Of a stretch of 64,000 bases of DNA, positions 35,358 through 43,455 are shown piece after piece (the first letter of the stretch is position 1; each line of letters starts with the position of its first letter). Under the pieces are notes generated by a model, which was not told where the DNA came from, made no database searches, and saw nothing but the letters and a program-made list of their open reading frames with translations. The DNA comes from Novosphingobium profundi (GTDB lineage Bacteria; Pseudomonadota; Alphaproteobacteria; Sphingomonadales; Sphingomonadaceae). Both the position numbers and the translations under genes were made by a program. The DNA is taken from the NCBI RefSeq assembly GCF_018491765.1, contig NZ_JABWCU010000003.1, forward strand, positions 124,001 to 188,000. The letters are read 5' to 3'.

Positions 35358-36137
35358 TCAGGGGACCGCCTCGGGCCTCCTGGCTTGCGCGGCGAGAAAG
35401 GCTTCGAGTTCGGCCTGCCGGAAGCCCGAGACGAGCTTGCCGTCGATGAAGAGCGTGGGCGTTCCGGAGATCCCCATCTTGCGCACGGTCTCGGCATCGC
35501 GCGCAACCTTGGCCGCGCCGGCCGGGCAGGTCTTGAGCGTGGCTGGCGCGGCGCCTGCGTAAATCGCCTTGAATTCCGCCTCGGGATCTGGCGAGCACAG
35601 GATGTGCTCGGCCTTCGCGGCAGCCTGAGGATGGATACCACTGACGAAGTAGATCAGCCGCTGGACCGGTTTGTCCTCGGCGCTCTTGCTCACCCAGAAG
35701 CGCTCCAGCGCCTGGCAATAGGGGCAGTCGGGATCGGTGAATTCGATCACTCTGGGCGCGCCCGGCGGCCCGATCACCAGGGCATCGGCCGGATCGATCG
35801 CGCCAAGGCGTTTGCGCGCGCTCGCATCCTGGGCAAGTGCGGTCAGGTTGACCCCGTTCTTGTCGTAGATGGCCGCAAAGAGGAGGTGCTGGCTCTCGGG
35901 CGCGAAATAGATGATGCGCCCCCCCGCGACGGCCTGATAGATCGGCCCGCGGACAGGGGCCGGACCAAAGTCGTCGAAGGACAGGTTCGTGAACGTCTGG
36001 CGCAACTGGCGCTGCGCTTCGACCGCGGCGCTGGACAACGGCGCGGGGGCCTCGTCCTGCGCGCGAACCGGCGTGGCCGCGCAAAGCAGCGTGGCGATGA
36101 GCAGCTTGCCCGAGATCCGTTTAACGGTGCGCGTCAT
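35358..36137 (-). CDS. dsbC: DsbC-family periplasmic disulfide isomerase of the tra operon
   Basis: A 259-residue secreted protein with signal peptide (LLIATLLCAATPVRAQ). An N-terminal dimerisation-like domain (IYQAVAGGRIIYFAPESQHLLFAAIYDKNG) is followed by a thioredoxin fold with EFTDPDCPYCQALERF (active-site CPYC near residue 141) and cis-Pro in GISGTPTLFI. DsbC-like proteins are frequent in conjugation operons and would shuffle disulfides in TraN, TraU and TraH. Overlaps the preceding small gene by 17 bases. Confidence 0.92.
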   Translation of the reverse strand: MTRTVKRISGKLLIATLLCAATPVRAQDEAPAPLSSAAVEAQRQLRQTFTNLSFDDFGPAPVRGPIYQAVAGGRIIYFAPESQHLLFAAIYDKNGVNLTALAQDASARKRLGAIDPADALVIGPPGAPRVIEFTDPDCPYCQALERFWVSKSAEDKPVQRLIYFVSGIHPQAAAKAEHILCSPDPEAEFKAIYAGAAPATLKTCPAGAAKVARDAETVRKMGISGTPTLFIDGKLVSGFRQAELEAFLAAQARRPEAVP

Positions 36138-36447
36138 GATCGGTCTCCGAAGTGCGGGCGGTCTTCGGATCGCCGCGGTTGGTTGCCACGAAAAGCCGGC
36201 TGTCGAGAACGATCGAACGCCCCAGCCTGACCGGGCGCGCTGGCGCGGGGAGGGCAGGCGGCAGGGAGGCCGGGGGCTTCGTGCGGATCACGAAACCCTC
36301 GTCCGCTTGAACGACGCCAAGCGCGGCGACGCGCGCTCCGTGCTCGATCGGCGCGGCGTGCGCGATGGCCTGGGTTTGGACCGCTGGCGCGGTACTCGCG
36401 AGAAGCAAAGCCCAGGCCAATGCGGGGCGGGAGAAAGGGGAAGGCAT
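36121..36447 (-). CDS. Small secreted protein, first gene of the transfer operon
   Basis: A 108-residue protein from ATG 36447 (GAGGAGA nine bases upstream). It has a signal-like start (ALAWALLLASTAPAVQTQAIA) and a Pro/Ala-rich middle (KPPASLPPALPAPARPVRLG). No family recognised. It overlaps the DsbC-like gene, so it probably opens the tra operon. A role in the periplasm is inferred from the leader only. Confidence 0.55.
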   Translation of the reverse strand: MPSPFSRPALAWALLLASTAPAVQTQAIAHAAPIEHGARVAALGVVQADEGFVIRTKPPASLPPALPAPARPVRLGRSIVLDSRLFVATNRGDPKTARTSETDHDAHR

Positions 36448-36792
36448 GGCGCGCGTCTCCTCGTTGCGCCTCGCGGCGCTCGGGCTCGGGGGTGACTCGA
36501 AATGAAGCGACGAGAGGAGGGGCGAGGTTGCTTGTTCGCTATCGTCCGCTACGCCTCTAGACATGAAGGCGCGCGCGCAGCGCTGCAACAGGCAGGGCAC
36601 TGAAGTGCCGCAGCGGCGAAACAAAGCCGATGTAAGCGCTTCGATGTCGAACGGTCGCGGTGAGTAGCGCGGCGACCATTCGTGGCAGAATCGGCACTGG
36701 ACTTCCCGGATGGGACCAAAACTGTCCCTGGTGATGGAGGGGAGGCGTCTTGTCTTGTGTTGGTCTTGTGGAATATTGGCAGGAGAGAGGTT

Positions 36793-37224
36793 ATGTCTCG
36801 CGCACGGCGCAGCTTTAAACTTCGGCTGTCCTCAGCCGGTGTGGACGTGCTGATCGATTCCCATTGCCATCTGATCCGCGTGACACGCACGCTGATCGCC
36901 TGGGGGACGACGCTGCATGTCGCCGTCGAGCATCTCAGCACTGTCCCCACGCGCGAGATCGTCGCCCGGTTGAAAGCGCAATCGCTCGAACGGCTCGGCG
37001 GTGCAGAAGAACATCACGTCGGGGCCTCCCATCGCCTGCGCGAGATTGCGACGGATATAGCCGAGCGGGTACAACATGACGCTCCCGGTGCCCGTCCGCC
37101 CCATCTGGGGGCAATCTATCTGCTGGCGCTGCAACAGGTCACCGAGGCGGACAAGACGGCTCTCCTGCTCGCCTTCGATCGCGTATTGCAAGCCGGAGCA
37201 CGCGCCCCGGCGCGACGCGAATGA
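36793..37224 (+). CDS. Hypothetical protein divergent from the tra operon
   Basis: A 143-residue protein from ATG 36793, with GGAGAGAGG upstream. It has no recognised family. The N-terminus is basic (MSRARRSFKLRLSSAGVDV), the C-terminus helical and charged (LREIATDIAERVQHD, LLALQQVTEADKTALLLAFDRVLQA). An opposite-strand frame of similar length exists, so strand choice rests on the ribosome site and the more natural amino-acid composition. It lies divergent from the transfer operon and could be a regulator, which is unproven. Confidence 0.45.
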   Translation: MSRARRSFKLRLSSAGVDVLIDSHCHLIRVTRTLIAWGTTLHVAVEHLSTVPTREIVARLKAQSLERLGGAEEHHVGASHRLREIATDIAERVQHDAPGARPPHLGAIYLLALQQVTEADKTALLLAFDRVLQAGARAPARRE

Positions 37225-37443
37225 TGACCCAATGCCTTGTGCTTGGCTCCTCGCGTTCGGGTCCAGTGGTTCGATTCTGACATTTGGTACCCTGTCGGAC
37301 GGGGCGCGTTCAAATGCCGCAATCCGGAAATCCACCAGCCCGCGCGGTGCTTGAGCGGCTCACGAAGCCGATGTATCCGCATCCCTGCATCCTGGTGTCG
37401 CTCGCATCGTCAGGCGATGGCGACAAGTTGTCCGAGGTTGTCT

Positions 37444-37472
37444 TTGACAGTGGTGGTAAGTACACCTTAGAA
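37444..37472 (+). promoter_or_regulatory. Candidate sigma-70 promoter for the XRE-GntR pair
   Basis: TTGACA (37444-37449) and TTAGAA (37467-37472) are separated by 17 bases, a good -35/-10 arrangement, 54 bases before the XRE gene start. The gene has TAAGGAG (37514-37520) in front of its ATG. Seen by eye only. Confidence 0.4.
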
Positions 37473-37526
37473 ATCGTACGACGAAATTGCCTTGGCGGGC
37501 AGTATCTCCCGTAAGGAGACACCGGC

Positions 37527-37946
37527 ATGTCGCACGAACTGGCGACTTCCGCTGCCGAAAGTCCGATCCTGTATGTGAAAGTGCAGTCAGGACGGCGAAT
37601 TGAAGAGGCACGGAAGAAACAACGTCTGACGCAGCAGGACCTGGCACGCGCGCTTGGCATGGGCGTGCGCTGGCTGCGCGAGATCGAAGGGGGCAACCCC
37701 CGCTCACGGCTCGACGATCACCTTCGGTGCGCTTACCGGCTTGGATTGTCGACCGGACACATCCTCATCCCATTGATGTTCGCAGGCCAGCGCATGTGCT
37801 TCCCACGCCAGCTTGCTACAGGGGATCTCAGCGATCTCGAGCGTATGTGCATCGAGCTCGTCGCGCAGCGCAACCTCGATCGGCTGACGCGGGCGCTGAC
37901 CCCGGCGTGGCCCGAGCGCGCGGTTACGCTTGGCGATGGCCTGTGA
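37527..37946 (+). CDS. XRE-family transcriptional regulator
   Basis: A 139-residue DNA-binding protein. A helix-turn-helix of the Cro/CI (XRE) type spans residues 22-75: RRIEEARKKQRLTQQDLARALGMGVRWLREIEGGNPRSRLDDHLRCAYRLGL. The C-terminal part is short and helical, without a known domain. ATG 37527 has TAAGGAG upstream. Its stop overlaps the GTG start of the GntR gene (GTGA), so both regulators are made together just upstream of the lasso peptide precursor. It may control the cluster; this is from position. Confidence 0.85.
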   Translation: MSHELATSAAESPILYVKVQSGRRIEEARKKQRLTQQDLARALGMGVRWLREIEGGNPRSRLDDHLRCAYRLGLSTGHILIPLMFAGQRMCFPRQLATGDLSDLERMCIELVAQRNLDRLTRALTPAWPERAVTLGDGL

Positions 37947-38572
37947 GAGCCGCACCTTCCCCGCCGCTTCAGGAATTGATCTATCGCGCGCTGAAGGCCG
38001 ATTACGCCGCCGGAGCCTTTTCGCCCGGGCGGCGCCTTGATGTGCAGGAACTTGCAGATCGCCATCGCTCGAGCAAGACCCCCGTGCGCGAGGCCCTGTG
38101 CCGGTTGATGGGCGAGGGCCTCATCGAGCCGCATCCCGAAGGCGGCATGCAACTGGTTCGCTACAGCGCACACAGGCTGGTCCAGCTCTATGCCTGGAAC
38201 ATGAGCCTTCTGCTGGGGCTGGTGCGCGAAATCAGGCTGTCGGCCCTGAGGCGGGCTGTCGAGGAAAGCGCCGAGCGGATACCGCAGGTCACGCCTGTGG
38301 GGATTTCGCAGGCCGTAGGGGCAGCGTTCCTGTCGCTGGCCGCGGCAAGCGGCAACCCGTTCGCCCTGCAGACGATCGGCAATTTGAACGACCGGTTGCA
38401 CTATGTTCGAATCGAGGAGGTCCACGATCTTGCCGAGGCAGCAAAAGAGGTCGCGATCCTGACCAATCTGTCGGTCAGGGACCTTCCCAAAAACATGCGA
38501 CGCAGACTTGAATCCTATCACATGCGGCGAATTGACCGTCACCGGGGGGATGTGTCGGACCGCGCCTTCTAA
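37943..38572 (+). CDS. GntR-family transcriptional regulator
   Basis: A 209-residue protein from GTG 37943. The winged helix is clear: LQELIYRALKADYAAGAFSPGRRLDVQELADRHRSSKTPVREALCRLMGEGLIEPHPEGGMQL, typical of FadR/GntR. The C-terminal part is all-helical, as in FCD-type effector domains, but shorter. It ends 176 bases before the lasso precursor start in the same direction, so it is a candidate regulator of that cluster. No ligand can be named. Confidence 0.87.
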   Translation: MRAAPSPPLQELIYRALKADYAAGAFSPGRRLDVQELADRHRSSKTPVREALCRLMGEGLIEPHPEGGMQLVRYSAHRLVQLYAWNMSLLLGLVREIRLSALRRAVEESAERIPQVTPVGISQAVGAAFLSLAAASGNPFALQTIGNLNDRLHYVRIEEVHDLAEAAKEVAILTNLSVRDLPKNMRRRLESYHMRRIDRHRGDVSDRAF

Positions 38573-38748
38573 TGGGCGCCCAACAGGCTTCCTGAAATCA
38601 GATAGTTGCCTGAGTCGTTCACGCGACCTGGCTGAAGCCGGCGGATTTCCGGCCATCGTGTCGGGGTATATCCTCAGGGATCACCTCCCGATCGGTCTAT
38701 CCTCCTTTCGTCGCCAATTTCGCGCGGCACTGTGAAGAGGAGTGAGAC

Positions 38749-38889
38749 ATGCAACCCAAGAAGGACACGCACGAGGCCAAGCGCCTCGACCTGGGCAAGG
38801 TCACGCAGCTGACCAAGGGCGGCGCCCTGTCCGTCAACGACAACCAGAACGGACTTCGTCCGATCTTCGCCGGTCTTACGGCCGACTGA
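38749..38889 (+). CDS. Lasso peptide precursor (A gene)
   Basis: A 46-residue gene with GAGGAG six bases before ATG 38749. The leader (residues 1-23, MQPKKDTHEAKRLDLGKVTQ then LTK) has the conserved Thr at the penultimate position (Thr22), the recognition mark of lasso leaders. The predicted core is 23 residues starting GGALSVND. Gly1 and Asp8 would close an 8-residue macrolactam, and the tail ends in IFAGLTAD. Cores ending in similar FAG...TAD or G...DD tails are known from sphingomonads (for example sphingopyxin I). A long basic/acidic leader and no Cys are normal. The B and C enzymes follow directly. The sequence is not one I recognise as characterised. Confidence 0.93.
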   Translation: MQPKKDTHEAKRLDLGKVTQLTKGGALSVNDNQNGLRPIFAGLTAD

Positions 38890-38901
38890 GCGGAAAACTT
38901 C

Positions 38902-38936
38902 GGAACGTCCGTCAGGTCACCGACCGCGGACGTTCC
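38902..38936 (+). promoter_or_regulatory. Perfect hairpin between lasso precursor and maturation genes
   Basis: GGAACGTCCG (38902-38911) is the exact reverse complement of CGGACGTTCC (38927-38936), with a 15-base loop that itself can form GGTC-ACC-GACC. It starts 12 bases after the precursor stop and ends 24 bases before the B start. No T-run follows, so it is more likely an mRNA-stabilising or processing hairpin, or a partial attenuator, than a full terminator. It would favour high precursor over enzyme levels. Confidence 0.75.
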
Positions 38937-38960
38937 ACCTTGCACGGACAAAGGTGGGCG

Positions 38961-39641
38961 ATGGAACTGCACATCAAGCCGACGCTGCACTTCTGCTTCG
39001 TCGAGGGACGAACGATCTTCCTCGACGAGGAAACGAACCGCTATTTCTGCATTCCCCTCGACCTTGATCGACCCTTCCAGCGTATCGCCGAGGCGCGCGA
39101 AAGGACAGCTGACGGCATTCCTGACGACGCGGTCCGTGCACTTGTCGGGCTGGACATACTCGAACCCAGGCTGCCAGGAGCACGGACCATCGCGGACCGG
39201 TGCCCTCTCGTCCACCCGAACGCCGACCTCGGCACACCGCCACCCCAGTCCATTTGCGTGCCGACGACGGCGGCAGCCCTCCTTCAGCGGCTGCGCGCGG
39301 ATTGGATCGTGGCCCGCTGCGCAATTGCCGACATTCGTCGGCTGATCGAACAGGAGCGAGGCCGTTTTGCGCCTCGAAAGGCGGCCCGCACTCACGCATC
39401 CGACTTGAAGATAGCAAGGGCCATGGACGTCAGCGATTACGTTCTTGGCCGAAAGGACCGGTGCCTGCCGCGCTCGATCGCCATCATCCGGTGCTGTCTG
39501 CGCACGGGGCACGAAGCCGCGCTGGTCATCGGTGTGCGCATCAACCCGTTTGCGGCGCATTGCTGGGCGCAGCGCGGCTCGACCGTTCTGGGGGATTCGC
39601 TCGAGATCGCCCGCATCTATACGCCGATATGCGCATTCTAG
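38961..39641 (+). CDS. Lasso peptide biosynthesis B protein (RRE plus leader peptidase)
   Basis: A 226-residue protein from ATG 38961. Residues 1-75 resemble the PqqD-like RiPP recognition element that binds the leader (FVEGRTIFLDEETNRYFCI). The C-terminal 120 residues are the transglutaminase-like B2 peptidase: Cys168 in RCLPRSIAIIRCCLRTG, His200 in INPFAAHCW, Asp212 in VLGDSLEI, the catalytic triad. It removes the leader after Thr-Lys to free Gly1 for ring closure. In proteobacteria B1 and B2 are fused as here. It overlaps the C gene by 13 bases. Confidence 0.93.
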   Translation: MELHIKPTLHFCFVEGRTIFLDEETNRYFCIPLDLDRPFQRIAEARERTADGIPDDAVRALVGLDILEPRLPGARTIADRCPLVHPNADLGTPPPQSICVPTTAAALLQRLRADWIVARCAIADIRRLIEQERGRFAPRKAARTHASDLKIARAMDVSDYVLGRKDRCLPRSIAIIRCCLRTGHEAALVIGVRINPFAAHCWAQRGSTVLGDSLEIARIYTPICAF

Positions 39642-41374
39642 GGGCGCCGCGGTTCCTCGTCGCGTGGGGGGTACCCGACCGGACAGGGCTCGAAACAGCG
39701 GCCGCGCGTTTCGGCCTCGCACCCGCGTTCGAGGGGAGCGATGTTCAGATCCTTGCCAGCCCCGGGTACGCGCTGCCTCTCGGCGACGCGTGCGGTGTGA
39801 TCCTTGGGACCCTCTTTGAACGAAACGGACCTCCCCGAGCCGTGTCCGAAGTGGCGGTGAACCCATTCGGCGCGGCTTTCGACGCGGTCGCATCGGCATT
39901 GCTGAAAAAGCACTGGGGGGCCTATTGCGGCGTCGTGAGAGATGGCCGCTCGTGGCGCTTCGTGCGCGACCCATCCGGCGGGCTTCCAGCCTATCTGGCC
40001 AGGGGCCCCGGCTCTTGCATGATAGGCTCCGATCCCGAACTCATCGCCGCGACAGGGTATTGGCGCCCGGCGATCGCGTGGGCCAACCTGGCATGCCACC
40101 TCTACACGCGGGGATTGCCCACACCGGCAACGTCGCTGGAGGGGCTCGTCGAGATTTTGCCGGGGCACACATGCGATATCTGTGATGCTTCGGTGCCGAT
40201 CGAGGCTCTCTGGTCGCCCTGGGACCATGTCGCGTCGGACGCTGTCGCCGACCGGCAGGAACAGGCCGAGGCACTTCGCCGCACGGTCCAGAATGCGGTG
40301 TCGGCCTGGTCGTCGCGTTATTCCTCGATCCTGATCGGTGTCTCCGGCGGGCTGGATTCGTCCATCGTCGCGGCGAGCCTCACGCGCGGTGACGTCCGGG
40401 TCACCGGGGTGACGCTGATCACCGAGGATCCCGACGGAGACGAGCGCCCGTTTACGCGGCAACTCGCGCAAGGGCTGGGACTCGAAATCCATGAAATCCC
40501 CTATGACCTGGCCGATATCGACCTCGGCCTCTCGTGCGTCGCCCATCTGGCCCGCCCGATCGGGCGCAGCCACGCTCTCGCCTATGATCGCCCCATGCAT
40601 CGCCTGGCCCGAGCAAGCGGTGTCGAGGCCTTCTTCAGTGGCAACGGCGGCGACAACGTCTTTTACTATACGCAGTCGGCAAACCCCGTCGCGGACCGAC
40701 TCCTGGCCGATGGCGCGGGCGTGGGCGCACTGCACACCTTGCGCGACGTCTCCCGGCTGACGGGGTGCACGCCGCTCCAGGCCGCCGCGGCAACGATTGC
40801 ATCGTTGAGGACGCGGCGAGGCGGCTATCAATGGCGGACCGATCCCACATTCCTGCACGCCAGAACATGCGCGGATCTCGTCCATTTGCCGGCAGAACAT
40901 CCCTGGTTGCGCGAGGGGCGCGCTCGGGCGCCGGGAAAGGCAGCGCACATCGCGGCCTTGCTAAGGATTCAATCGGGCCTGGAAGGCTACGACCGGAGCC
41001 TTCCTCCGATGATAAATCCCTTGATGAGCCAGCCGGTCATCGAACGCTGCCTTGCCGTCCCGTCCTGGATGTGGGTCGAGGCAGGACGGGACAGAGCGCT
41101 GGCGCGCCGCGCCTTTGCCCCCCTGCTGCCCGACGCAATACACCAGCGTCGCTCCAAGGGCGGGCCCGACGGCTTTGCTAACCAGGTCATTCATCGCCAT
41201 AGAGCCGAGATTATCGAGCGCCTGACCTGTGGCCACCTGGCGCGCGAAAAGATCATAGACAGCCAAGCCATCGTCACGCTCCTGTCCGATGAACGGCCGA
41301 CGTTGGGCGCGGATCAGGCCCGCTTGCTGTCGCTGCTGGATACCGAAGCGTGGGTATCTCACTGGAGCCCGTAA
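39629..41374 (+). CDS. Lasso cyclase (C protein, asparagine-synthetase-like)
   Basis: A 581-residue protein from ATG 39629, the ATP-dependent lasso cyclase. The N-terminal half resembles the class II amidotransferase domain of AsnB but lacks the catalytic Cys2 (starts MRILGAPR), as expected for a cyclase that does not use glutamine. The C-terminal half has the PP-loop ILIGVSGGLDSSIVAASL near residue 235 and the synthetase core (FFSGNGGDNVFY, RRSKGGPDGF). It would adenylate Asp8 and join it to Gly1. It ends 16 bases inside the 3' end of the convergent isopeptidase gene. Confidence 0.95.
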   Translation: MRILGAPRFLVAWGVPDRTGLETAAARFGLAPAFEGSDVQILASPGYALPLGDACGVILGTLFERNGPPRAVSEVAVNPFGAAFDAVASALLKKHWGAYCGVVRDGRSWRFVRDPSGGLPAYLARGPGSCMIGSDPELIAATGYWRPAIAWANLACHLYTRGLPTPATSLEGLVEILPGHTCDICDASVPIEALWSPWDHVASDAVADRQEQAEALRRTVQNAVSAWSSRYSSILIGVSGGLDSSIVAASLTRGDVRVTGVTLITEDPDGDERPFTRQLAQGLGLEIHEIPYDLADIDLGLSCVAHLARPIGRSHALAYDRPMHRLARASGVEAFFSGNGGDNVFYYTQSANPVADRLLADGAGVGALHTLRDVSRLTGCTPLQAAAATIASLRTRRGGYQWRTDPTFLHARTCADLVHLPAEHPWLREGRARAPGKAAHIAALLRIQSGLEGYDRSLPPMINPLMSQPVIERCLAVPSWMWVEAGRDRALARRAFAPLLPDAIHQRRSKGGPDGFANQVIHRHRAEIIERLTCGHLAREKIIDSQAIVTLLSDERPTLGADQARLLSLLDTEAWVSHWSP

Positions 41375-43455
41375 CACCCGTGCACGCGCTCGTTCGCCGC
41401 CGGGACGACAGCAATCCACTTTCGCAGCCACGCCCTTTGACGGCGCGCGGCGTCGAGGCGCAGCGCAGGCTCGAGAATTTGATGACCGGTTCTCGGGTAG
41501 ATATCAAGCTCGACCGGAACCGCGCTTCGCGCATGCGCGGTGCGGAAAAACTTCAGGCAATCGTTCGGGCCCAGACTGTTCGCGCCGCATTCGAGCAGGA
41601 CCGGAGCCTGAAGCGTGTCAATCGAGCCAAGGGGCGACTGGGCCAGGAGCCGCTGCCTGTCCCGGATATCGTACGGATTTCCAAACCCCATGTTGGCATT
41701 TGCAACGTGCTGATTGGGACCGCCATATTCGAGCAAGGCCCGGGTGTAGAAATCGACAACCCCTTCCATCGCAATCGCCGCCTGGAACGCACGCGTGTTG
41801 CCCGCCGCGTAGGCGGTCAGGATGCCTCCGTAGCTGAAGCCGACGAGGGCCGACCGCGACTTTGGAATGCCCAAAGCCTTGGACACGTAGTCGACCCCCG
41901 CGAGGACATCGTCCAGGGGCGCGTCGACGTAATCCTTTCGTTCGCGCAGGGCCGCCTCGAACGCGCGCCCATATCCACCGCGTCCCCTGGTGTTGGGGAT
42001 CAGGATGGAAAATCCGTCGAGAAGCGGTCCGTAGGGAAGGAACGGGGCGTCATCGTTATAGCTGTCGGGCGTGACCATGGCCGGACCGCCCGGGAGCGAA
42101 ACGAGCAGCGCACGATCCTCCTTCGGCGCGTTGGCCTGAATAAGCACCCCGTGGATGTCAAAGTCACCGTGCCGGCTTTTCCAGGTCACCGCCTTGGCGT
42201 GCCACGGCAGGCGCAGGCCCGCACCCTGACCGGTCAGCGCGACCGGCGCCCAGACACGCGGGTCCGTGGCAACCACCTCGCCAGGCGTATCAAAACTCTG
42301 GCGGGTCATGAAAAGCCGGCCGCCTGGCGCAATCCTGATTCCACCAAAACATGTCAGGTCCTCGCGCCCCAGAAGCGAGGCGGTTCCATCATCTGCCGCG
42401 ACCGTGAAAACAGGGCATTCCATTTGGCGCATCGCGACAAAAGCCAGATGATCGGCGTCGGTCCAGGTGGGCAGGTAGGGCGAGCCGGTCGTATCGTCCG
42501 GTTTGGCCATGACGCGCCGAGCACGCCCGGACCGGTCGGATACCACAAGCTGCAATCCGCTGCTGATCAGGTCCGGCCCACCGGCGGAAAGGAAAGCCAG
42601 CCTTCGTCCATCCGGCGACCATTGCGGGTCATAGTCGCTCTGCGCTTGACCTCCTAGCGCCTCGACAGCACCGGACTTGATGTCCCAGATCACGATGCCG
42701 GATCGCGACGAGGAGGTTCTTGCGCCGGAGTGCTGCGCGCTGAAGGCGATCGTGCGACCATCGGGTGACCAGGAGTATGCGGTGTTGATCCCCGTCACGT
42801 CGTAGGCCGCGGGTGTCTCGGCAAGAGTTTCACCATTCGCGGCATCAAGGATCGCAAGGCTCTGGTGCGAGCGGCCATCGCGCGAACCGTCCCAATCGAC
42901 AGGGACCTTGTAGCCGCTGCGACGAGGTCCAGGCATGGCGCGCCGCAACAGCAACACCGCCAGGAGTCGTCCATCGGGCGACCAGCGCACATCGGTCATC
43001 GTGGCCTTGTCCTTGTTCAGCGTCCGCGCGGTTCCCCTGGAAGCTTCGAAGATCGTCACGCCCGCAGGCGTGATCCCGCCCAGGACCGCTATTTGCGTGC
43101 CATCGGGGCTGAAGGAAGGATTATCCACCCGCAAGGGGGCCCCGTCGTGCTTGCTCTGAAGCGTGCCGACGAGCCGCCTGGAACCGCCCTGCGCGAGGTC
43201 GATCGTCCAGAGACGGTCGGTGACGGCATTTTCGTGCACGTCGGCCGAGCGTTCGACGAAGACCAGCGATGTGCCGTCCGCAGAAATGTCGAACTGGGGG
43301 CGCTCCATCCACGAGCCGGGAACACGCGGGCGCTCGATGGCGCGGGTGGCAAGCCTGTCGAAGCAGGCGTGCGCATCCGACGCCAAGGCTTGTGCGCCAT
43401 GCGACAGCAGGCACGCCAATGCCAGGAAGCGGGGCGTCCCCAGCACGGTCTTCAC
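41359..43455 (-). CDS. Lasso peptide isopeptidase (S9 family, AtxE-like)
   Basis: A 698-residue secreted or periplasmic S9 prolyl-oligopeptidase-like enzyme with signal peptide (ALACLLSHGAQALASD). Residues ~50-420 form a beta-propeller with repeated WSPDGR-type blades (FSPDGTQIAVLG, WSPDGRLLAVLL, WSPDGRTIAFSA). The C-terminal alpha/beta-hydrolase has the nucleophile in LVGFSYGGILTAY, an acidic candidate in VLLECGANSLGPND and His in YPRTGHQI. AtxE2-type enzymes hydrolyse the macrolactam of lasso peptides, and they sit in clusters of this type. Coupled by ATGA overlap to the receptor gene. Substrate is inferred to be the local lasso peptide. Confidence 0.9.
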   Translation of the reverse strand: MKTVLGTPRFLALACLLSHGAQALASDAHACFDRLATRAIERPRVPGSWMERPQFDISADGTSLVFVERSADVHENAVTDRLWTIDLAQGGSRRLVGTLQSKHDGAPLRVDNPSFSPDGTQIAVLGGITPAGVTIFEASRGTARTLNKDKATMTDVRWSPDGRLLAVLLLRRAMPGPRRSGYKVPVDWDGSRDGRSHQSLAILDAANGETLAETPAAYDVTGINTAYSWSPDGRTIAFSAQHSGARTSSSRSGIVIWDIKSGAVEALGGQAQSDYDPQWSPDGRRLAFLSAGGPDLISSGLQLVVSDRSGRARRVMAKPDDTTGSPYLPTWTDADHLAFVAMRQMECPVFTVAADDGTASLLGREDLTCFGGIRIAPGGRLFMTRQSFDTPGEVVATDPRVWAPVALTGQGAGLRLPWHAKAVTWKSRHGDFDIHGVLIQANAPKEDRALLVSLPGGPAMVTPDSYNDDAPFLPYGPLLDGFSILIPNTRGRGGYGRAFEAALRERKDYVDAPLDDVLAGVDYVSKALGIPKSRSALVGFSYGGILTAYAAGNTRAFQAAIAMEGVVDFYTRALLEYGGPNQHVANANMGFGNPYDIRDRQRLLAQSPLGSIDTLQAPVLLECGANSLGPNDCLKFFRTAHARSAVPVELDIYPRTGHQILEPALRLDAARRQRAWLRKWIAVVPAANERVHGCYGLQ

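Noticed and set aside
36832..37335. Minus-strand 167-codon frame opposite 36793-37224
   Set aside because: No ribosome site, odd composition, and the plus-strand frame has GGAGAGAGG before its ATG.
38821..38889. Alternative lasso core starting at the second Gly with a 7-residue ring
   Set aside because: It would put Lys-Gly and not Thr-Lys before the cut and break the Thr -2 rule; Gly1-Asp8 fits better.
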